Positions 58,067-64,000 of a stretch of 64,000 bases of DNA are shown here, in pieces. The translations under genes were made by a program, and so were the position numbers. The stretch's first letter is position 1, and every line of letters starts with the position of its first letter. Origin of the DNA: Podospora comata (Eukaryota; Ascomycota; Sordariomycetes; Sordariales; Podosporaceae); NCBI GenBank assembly GCA_017354895.1, contig CP071493.1, positions 6,076,001 through 6,140,000 of the forward strand, written 5' to 3'. The notes beneath the pieces were generated by a model. That model ran no database searches and was not told the origin of the DNA. It saw only the letters and a program-made list of their open reading frames with translations.

Positions 58067-58523
58067 GGCGGGTTGAAGGTGTAGAACCAAATGCGCATAC
58101 TGGACTCCAGCCGGCGCAATCGGTGACGTCGGGGACGGGTGGTTCGATATCGGGAGCTGTCCGAAGCTCTCCGGAAAGTAGGACAAGGGTATCTTTATCG
58201 ATAAGGATCCCAGTGGTGATAGCGATAAGGTTTTGCTAACATGTGGACTTGTGGACCGATTCTGGGTGACTTCCGGGCTGAGACAAGACCCCCCGAGTTC
58301 ATGGTTGAACCGGCGATTCTAGGCCGTAAGGTATTGACGAAAAGAGCAAAGGGATATGGAAATGTGTTCGGTGCTAGTCGGGAAAACCCAGGTGCATGTT
58401 TATGTGATTGTTTCACGTTCCCTTTCTTTTCGCTAGTTTGTTAGCATCAATGCAAAAAGCATTTCAGCCCCTGGCATTCCAAACTTTCTCACTTACACGT
58501 TGTAGCCATCGCAATTCATCAAC
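58067..58523. promoter_or_regulatory. Bidirectional promoter between COQ4 and the SET gene
   Basis: 457 bases between two divergent start codons. No definite element was identified. A TTATCGATAAGG palindrome near 58194-58205 (TTATCGATAA is self-complementary and contains GATA cores on both strands) is a possible GATA-type site. Confidence 0.5.
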
Positions 58524-59940
58524 ATGGAGGCCTATGACGAACTTCTCCGCTGGGCCAGCAAGCAAGGGATCGAGGTTCACGGTATCGAGGCCAAGAGGAT
58601 ACCGGGCAGAGGAATTGGCATTGTGGCTTCGAAAGACCTGAAGGTACTATTCATTGACCTCCTAACATCATGGCTGAGAAGACAAAGGTGTAACAGCCAT
58701 ACGGGTTGATTGGTTTCTAAGCATTGTCGATTGGCATGTATCATTTGAGCCCAGTCGACTATCTTCAGACGTATCACCATGCTTCAGGCCCTCACATAAG
58801 CAAACAGTTTTCCTCCTCACGTCTACGCATTTTACCTCACTTTATACACACCAGGCTAACCTCTCCTAGGCCAATGAACGCCTCATATACGTTCCCGCCG
58901 CCTCCCTCCGCACCCTCACAACCGTCCGCCCCGAAATCCGCAAGGCCCTCCCTCCACCAGCCCCCAAATACAAAGGAACCTCCGTCCACGCGCTCCTCGC
59001 AGCAGAGCTACTCCTCGAGACCCCCACCATCAAGAAGAAATACGCCCCCTGGCACGCCGTGGTCCCAACTCGTGACGATATCCTGTCCACCCTCCCACTA
59101 GCCTGGCCAACATCCGACCATGAGAAACTACACTCCCTCCTCCCCTACGCAGCCCGCGCTCACTTGACCAAGCAAAAAGCCAAATTCGAAAAGGACTGGC
59201 AGTTGACACGTGATGTCCTCCTTCCAAAACTGTCTCTCTCTCCCAAGGGTCGATATTCCAAGCAGGAGTTCCTGTATCATTGGCTGCTTGTCAACACGAG
59301 AACGTTTTACCATGAAACCCCCGCGACGGAGCGGCTGACAAAGGATGACAAGATGGCTCTGCAGCCGGTGGCGGATTTGCTCAATCATTCTGATGAGGGG
59401 TGTGAAGTGGTGTTTGATACGGGGTGTTATACCATTTCGGCGGATAGGGAGTATAAACAGGGGGAGGAGGTGTATATTTGCTACGGGACGCACTCGAACG
59501 ACTTTTTGATGGTGGAATATGGGTTTTGTCCGGAGGAGAATAAGTGGGATGAGGTTTGTATTGATGAGGTGGTCCTGGAAGAAATGTCAACCGCAAGAAA
59601 GAAGTGGTTGGACGGGAGGGACTTTTTGGGCAAGTATTTGATTGATGAGAGGAATTTGACGGGGTGTTATAGGACCAGAGTGGCATTGATGCTACTGTGC
59701 ACGTCGAGGGGTCAATGGGAGAGGTGGGTTGATGAGGGAGAGGATGGGGGGGGGGAGGTGCAAAAAATGGTGGATCGGATTATGGTAAGGGTGTTGGAGA
59801 AGTATCTGAAAAGGTGTATGGAGGCGATTGAGGAGTTGGAGGGCTGTGGGCCGTCGGGGGAGATGGTGTTGAGGAGGTGGAGACAGATTGAGAGGTTGGT
59901 CAAGAAGTCTTTGGAGGAATTAAAGGTTGAGGACAACTAA
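58524..59940 (+). CDS. SET-domain lysine methyltransferase (Rkm/SETD6-like)
   Basis: Exons 58524-58643 and 58870-59940 (226-nt intron) give 396 residues. The SET N-terminal strand is GRGIGIVASKDLK (about 27-40), continuing over the splice into ANERLIYVPAASL. The SET core has the catalytic-type motifs NHS (212-214, in LQPVADLLNHSDEG) and ICYGTHSNDFLMVEYGF (243-259), where AdoMet and substrate lysine bind. A long inserted helical region and a C-terminal charged helical part fit the non-histone class, which includes yeast Rkm1-4 and human SETD3/SETD6, acting on ribosomal or other cytosolic proteins. The substrate cannot be told from sequence. The intron is long for this genome, but the reading across it is in frame and family-like. 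Confidence 0.88.
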
Positions 59941-60167
59941 TAGAAAGGCAACTCTGATGTATATAGTTTACTTGCACGCAGTGTCGCGGGTACGGTACCC
60001 TTTAGACAGCAGTTCAACATGAGTTCAAGGCTCATTCTGCATTCAAGGTGAAATTCACATGTATTGCGGACTACCAAAAGCAGATTTAGAGTCAGCCAAG
60101 TGACCCCCTGAGGACTTTGTCTTTCAGAATGCTTTCTTCATATAGCCGAATACTAACCAAACTAAGC

Positions 60168-60286
60168 ACATACGACCATATGGCGCAGAAAGCTCGGGAT
60201 CCCGTCCGCTCTCCCCTAGATAAGCTGCGCACAGCCGGACTAGTACTCAGGTGGGTGACCACTGGGGAATCCCCGGTGTTGTATGT
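60168..60286 (+). rRNA. 5S ribosomal RNA, single dispersed gene
   Basis: 119 bases running from ACATACGACCATA to GGTGTTGTATGT, closely resembling Neurospora-type 5S rRNA. The terminal helix ACATACGAC/GTTGTATGT pairs perfectly (one G-T). The conserved GATCCCGTCCGCTCT stretch and the box C region GGTGGGTGACCAC are present. A T4 run at the 3' end (60286-60289) and further T runs can stop Pol III. It stands alone between protein genes, as in filamentous ascomycetes with scattered 5S genes. An antisense 189-codon frame over it is spurious. Confidence 0.93.
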
Positions 60287-61274
60287 TTTGCATCTTTTAA
60301 TAACTTCTTTTTCTATTTTCTCATAAGAATCAGTGTTTTGTTTTTGTTGGACACCTGCTCTTACGTTTTGGTGAACTCCTGGTGGCATCAAAGCAGTCAT
60401 CTGTAGGACACAGACCAATCCCATACCCGGCCAGGGGGGAATCTCAGGGGCAATCGTACTTTGCTCAGCATTCAGTCCACAATAGAAAGGTCTTTCATTA
60501 GGTATGCATTGGTAGTAAACATGTGGGAGGTAATACTCCTGCGGGATTGGGAAGCCAGGTTGCTTCAGGGCTTTGGCCCTGGGCCAACACATCTGGGAAA
60601 GGATAAGGAAAGATTTTTGCTCTCCGGAGTTGTTTGTTTGAGTACTCAATAATATCATCAACTATTACAAATCCTCGCTGCCGTACAACAAAACGTGTTT
60701 GAATACTTGATTCATTTGACTGTGTGGCTGTTTGACCTTCATAACATCATGATTTCCGCAGATAAATAGCAGATGGGCATTAACTCAGTACTAGACTTTA
60801 CATGCAGCACATATTAAATCAAACTGTTAGCTCAGGAATCTCAACTGAGTCGAAGCAAAGTCCATCTCTTTAAGCCAAATAGCTGAAGAGAGGGCTCAGC
60901 AGACAGGTAGATTTGTTGATTGTAGGCTACCATTGCATCTCTGTACGGCACAGCCCGCATGGCAAGGTGTAAAGCAGGCACATCAAAATAGAGAACTCGA
61001 TATCGTAAAGAGCTAGCCAATGGGAATTTACCCGCAGGGTAGTAGAATAACACTGGCTCGTGATGATTTATTCCCTAGTCCCAAACTTCGTTCAGTTCCC
61101 TAGTAGTCACCTGGGAGGGAACGGCAAATACCACAATGACGATGGGACCTTCCCAACCAAGAACTGAGTGGTGGCAAATAGGTATCTACTCCCAGAAACA
61201 GAATCGCCAAAATTGTAGGTAGATTTTAGAGAAAAGATACAGCCCAGTCCACCTAGGTAGGTATCTATCTGGGG
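60287..61274. other. Intergenic, no supported gene
   Basis: About 1 kb, relatively AT-rich, with only short frames. A CCTAGG-centred palindrome (ACCTAGGT at 61251-61258) followed by GTATCTATCT lies at its right end, just before a TATA-like element. Confidence 0.5.
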
Positions 61275-61283
61275 TATTTATAA
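61275..61283 (+). promoter_or_regulatory. TATA-box-like element of the secreted-protein gene
   Basis: TATTTATAA lies about 125 bases upstream of the predicted start codon at 61406. Strong TATA boxes are typical of tightly regulated, highly induced fungal genes, which would fit a secreted protein. Not tested. Confidence 0.45.
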
Positions 61284-61405
61284 TGAGGCAAACTCCATGG
61301 AAAAGAACACCTCCTTAATTTACTGATATTATCATCCAGCTAGCTCTGATAATCTTTTCAGAGCGGAGTCTCGATATTACAGCACTACTCAAAAAGCTGT
61401 CCATC

Positions 61406-61928
61406 ATGGTAAGAGAAACCTCTAATGGCCCTCTATATAGAACGATAACAAGCCACTTCACCACCCCAGAAGATCACTCCGATCATAACCTTCCTCGCGG
61501 CCATTACCCCTGGCACCATGTCTGCTCCGGCAACAAACAGAACCGCCGAGGGCATCAACGCACTCGGATTTCTCACCAAACGACAAGCCGTCAGAGGCGA
61601 CTGGACGTGCCAATTCTTCTTCGATGGTTCAGGCCATGACGCTCTCAGAGCCGATCACGCAGCCTTCAACAGACTGTTTGGCGGCCCTCGCCTTACCGCT
61701 CATGGCGGACAGTGCTATGTTGGGAGGTGCAACGGACGCAACTTTGCGTGGTGCAACATTGCTTCAAACACACGTTCTAAATACTCCAATCAGAGGAACC
61801 TCGTTGCGGATACAAACCCTTATAGCGGGATCAACTGCGTGTATGACTATATGCCTGCTTATGAGTACTACTGGTGGGGATGGGAGGGCGCTTTGCGGTT
61901 TGATAACAGTGACATTCGCAGATGCTGA
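61406..61928 (+). CDS. Small secreted cysteine-rich protein with kexin site
   Basis: Exon 1 is the bare ATG (61406-61408). A 61-nt intron (GTAAGA...CCCCAG) follows, then exon 2 (61470-61928), giving 153 residues. The splice creates a signal peptide, MKITPIITFLAAITPGT, that an unspliced start at 61518 would lack. A short propeptide with an N-glycosylation site (NRT) ends in TKRQ, a Lys-Arg kexin (Kex2) site. The mature part, about 115 residues, has six cysteines (contexts WTC, GQC, GRC, AWC, INC, RRC) and is rich in aromatic and Asn residues (YDYMPAYEYYWWGWEG). No family is recognised. The layout is that of fungal effector-like or antimicrobial secreted proteins, a role only inferred. It is convergent with the next gene, 120 bases away. 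Confidence 0.72.
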
Positions 61929-62048
61929 AGGATGGTCTGTGGTTGACTTGTAGCTGGTGTTGTTTTGATGCTGAGTAGCCTAGGTGCAACTTGACGCCAG
62001 AGAAATGAAGACTCCCCCCTAAACCCCTTACCTCCCCTCAGGTATCCT

Positions 62049-64000
62049 TCATGTGCTCCTCGCATCCGTCAAACAGTCCGCCAACAACCCCCTCGCCTCC
62101 TTCTCCCCTATAACTCCCACCTTCGGCATCCCCTTACCCAACCCCCCCTGCCCCGGCCACTCCTCCATCTCCCGTTCAAACTCCGTCATCCTCCTCCAAA
62201 CAGTATCTCCATCCGCCTTAGAAAATCCTAGATCCACCCGGTACAAAAACCCCTCCAAATCAACAATCTCCACATCTCTCTCCTTTATTTCCCCATCCTG
62301 ATCAAGCTTTACCCCTCCAGGCTTGACCACCCTAACAAGCGCATACCTCACCCAAGCAGCCTTCAAATCCGGCATCCAACTCATCCCCTCCCCTTCCGGC
62401 CCTTTATTCCCGACATCAACATGTATCCCTCTCTCCACGATCACGTTCCAACTCTCCTCTGGTAGTTCCCTCACTTTTGGCGGGTCAGGAGTATAGAAAG
62501 GGAGAGGGTCAACCTCCACCCTTGTTTTCTGGTCGACGGTTAGGGTGGGAGGACAGCAGGCGAAGCCCCAAAGGGAAGTGCGACTATGGTGTCGTATATC
62601 GGTGGAGGTGAGCAAAGAGCGGAGATACATCAACAACCCAGCCGCAAACTTTCCAGGGGTGAGGAGGAGTGGGTTGAGGAAGTGGACTTGGGAAATGGGG
62701 GGTTGGCGGGGATGGTGTTGGGTTCGTTGGCGGAGGAAAAGATATTGGAGAGGATAGGGTGAATGAAGCCATGGGTGAGATACAACAGGGAGAAAAGGTT
62801 CGCCGATGAAAGGGGAGGAGTAAAGGCCGGAAATGTGTAATTTCTTAAAATGGGCTAGGGGTTTGCCTGGGTGGGTGGCGAGGGCGGAAAAGAAGGTCCT
62901 GTTGGGGGTGTCGGAAGTGCGGGTGGGTGATTGGAGAAGGTAGAGAGATTTGAGGGTTGGTCTTGTGAGGAGGGCGTCGATGATGGTGGTTGGGCTGTCG
63001 TGAAGGGTGTCAACGTTGAGACTGAGGGAGACAGGTGGCGCCGGGGTGGTTTCGAGAGCAGCGATGACAGAGAGGGAGGAGAGCTTGTTAAAAGATGCTA
63101 GATCGAGATGTAGCTCGTTGGTAAAAGCAAGTCCGAGTAGTTGGCCTGTTTTGGGTAAGTGGCCTATGTCTTGGGAGCGCTTCTGTAGGTGTTGGCGAAG
63201 TATAAACTTGGTGTGCGCTGTCCCGGTAAGTTGGGTAAGAAGAGTCTCGGATATTGTATCAAGGTTTTGACTTTCAAGCAAAGCTTTGATGAGAGCGGTC
63301 AACTCAGCGTCTTTCTCGGCCGGAAATAGGGAAAGGGCAGGCAAGGCAGCGGTGGTCAGCGGCCATATCAGGTCCAAGACTGTCGGATCAATAAGTTCAA
63401 CTTCGTCGAGCTTCTTCACCAGGTCATCGCAAGCCTCGTACTCAAATTTAGTCAGATACCCAGCGGCGGAAAGGGGTTCGCGCGTCCTATTTTCTTCTAG
63501 ACGAAGCTCGCGCGGCCCTGAAGGGTCACTGTCTCCCCAGTCGTTGTATTCATCCACTTCTCGAGGGCATTCTGATACGTGAATCATTACCGTTGACCGA
63601 AAGGCAATGATCCCATACCGGATTGCGTTCAAGTCAGTGATGTCCACCACAGCCATCGCATACTCCATATTTGTGTTGCTAAACATAGTACCCAGTGGTG
63701 CAGGCAGGACAGACAAGCCTACTCCGCGCTCCCTGTCAAAAGCCACGCCGAGCACAAGACATGTCGAGATAAACGGGAACTCGCGCACACCGTATTCCCA
63801 CTGCGGAGAAATGGACTGCCTCATCCATGTTGGTGTGTTGGAGAGCTCTGTTCGAAGCAGCCCATTTCTGGGATCTTGGTAGAACTGGGCGGCGAGCGAG
63901 AGTTCAGACTGGATACCGATGTGGTTCGATGGGTCAGAAAAGACAGTGACAGTACCCAGAATGGCTGAAAGGACATCTCTGCCTTGAACGGCATCCAAAT
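62049..64000 (-). CDS. Large unrecognised fungal protein, 5' end beyond the window
   Basis: An uninterrupted minus-strand frame of about 650 codons ends in TGA at 62049-62051 and runs off the right edge, so the true start is not visible. No catalytic motif or membrane segment is clear. The N-terminal third mixes beta-rich stretches (YAMAVVDITDLNAIRYGIIA) with an acidic linker. The middle has leucine-rich, evenly spaced segments (LHLDLASFNKLSSLSVIAAL; LTRPTLKSLYLLQSP; FKKLHISGLYS) that resemble the LRR-like part of fungal F-box-type proteins, but I see no F-box. The C-terminus contains a conserved-looking block (WMPDLKAAWVRYALVRVV). Probably a real single-exon gene of a fungal-specific family. 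Confidence 0.75.
   Translation of the reverse strand, partial: LDAVQGRDVLSAILGTVTVFSDPSNHIGIQSELSLAAQFYQDPRNGLLRTELSNTPTWMRQSISPQWEYGVREFPFISTCLVLGVAFDRERGVGLSVLPAPLGTMFSNTNMEYAMAVVDITDLNAIRYGIIAFRSTVMIHVSECPREVDEYNDWGDSDPSGPRELRLEENRTREPLSAAGYLTKFEYEACDDLVKKLDEVELIDPTVLDLIWPLTTAALPALSLFPAEKDAELTALIKALLESQNLDTISETLLTQLTGTAHTKFILRQHLQKRSQDIGHLPKTGQLLGLAFTNELHLDLASFNKLSSLSVIAALETTPAPPVSLSLNVDTLHDSPTTIIDALLTRPTLKSLYLLQSPTRTSDTPNRTFFSALATHPGKPLAHFKKLHISGLYSSPFIGEPFLPVVSHPWLHSPYPLQYLFLRQRTQHHPRQPPISQVHFLNPLLLTPGKFAAGLLMYLRSLLTSTDIRHHSRTSLWGFACCPPTLTVDQKTRVEVDPLPFYTPDPPKVRELPEESWNVIVERGIHVDVGNKGPEGEGMSWMPDLKAAWVRYALVRVVKPGGVKLDQDGEIKERDVEIVDLEGFLYRVDLGFSKADGDTVWRRMTEFEREMEEWPGQGGLGKGMPKVGVIGEKEARGLLADCLTDARST

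Noticed and set aside
60092-60661. 189-codon minus-strand frame
   Set aside because: It runs antisense through the 5S rRNA gene and has no domain, so it is a chance frame.

Overview
This window looks like nuclear DNA of a filamentous ascomycete, most likely a Sordariomycete close to the Sordariales. The signs are short introns (about 50-110 nt) with GTAAGT-like donors and CTAAC-like branch sites, a lone dispersed 5S rRNA gene, a tRNA-Ile(AAT) with a short intron, long pyrimidine-rich leaders, and single-copy housekeeping genes with clear fungal orthologues. No transposon, virus-like element or CRISPR array was recognised.

Layout. The left 19 kb (1-19141) is gene-poor. It holds low-complexity repeats, a possible coding relic at 5559-5936, a membrane-protein-like reading frame interrupted only by TGA codons at 11344-12087, and a pyrimidine-rich stretch with splice-like signals at about 16.9-18.4 kb. 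Next come a CPSF6/CFIm68-like RRM-RGG protein (19142-20578, +), a Sel1-repeat protein of the DSF2/Nif1 type (24849-27223, -), tRNA-Ile(AAT) (28105-28200, +) and a helix-turn-helix-like, proline-rich protein (28550-30817, +). UTP12/DIP2 (31163-34103, -) and the Arp2/3 subunit ARPC2 (34454-35605, +) form a divergent pair. A bZIP factor with a predicted membrane segment (39673-41577, -) follows, with a purine-rich plus strand upstream that would be its leader, and then about 7.4 kb without recognised genes.

The right part is dense. NOC4 (50445-52174, -) and ATP synthase subunit b ATP4 (52520-53450, +) share one promoter region. They are followed by a ketopantoate-reductase-like protein (54638-56068, +), a PDCD5-family protein (56531-56996, +) convergent with COQ4 (57167-58066, -), and a SET-domain protein (58524-59940, +). 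Then come a 5S rRNA gene (60168-60286, +), a small secreted cysteine-rich protein (61406-61928, +) and a large unrecognised protein cut by the right edge (62049-64000, -).

Functionally the genes are mostly core machinery: the small-subunit processome (UTP12, NOC4), actin nucleation (ARPC2), mRNA 3'-end processing (CPSF6-like), mitochondrial energy metabolism (ATP4, COQ4 and perhaps the reductase-like protein) and protein methylation (SET). The parts most worth a second look are the bZIP gene (a stop-free, frame-preserving intron inside the DNA-binding region, upstream ORFs and a membrane segment), the RGG-rich extension beyond the RRM gene's TAG stop, the TGA-only relic and the kexin-processed secreted protein. 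Exon boundaries were read by eye from splice signals and protein continuity; none has been tested against RNA.
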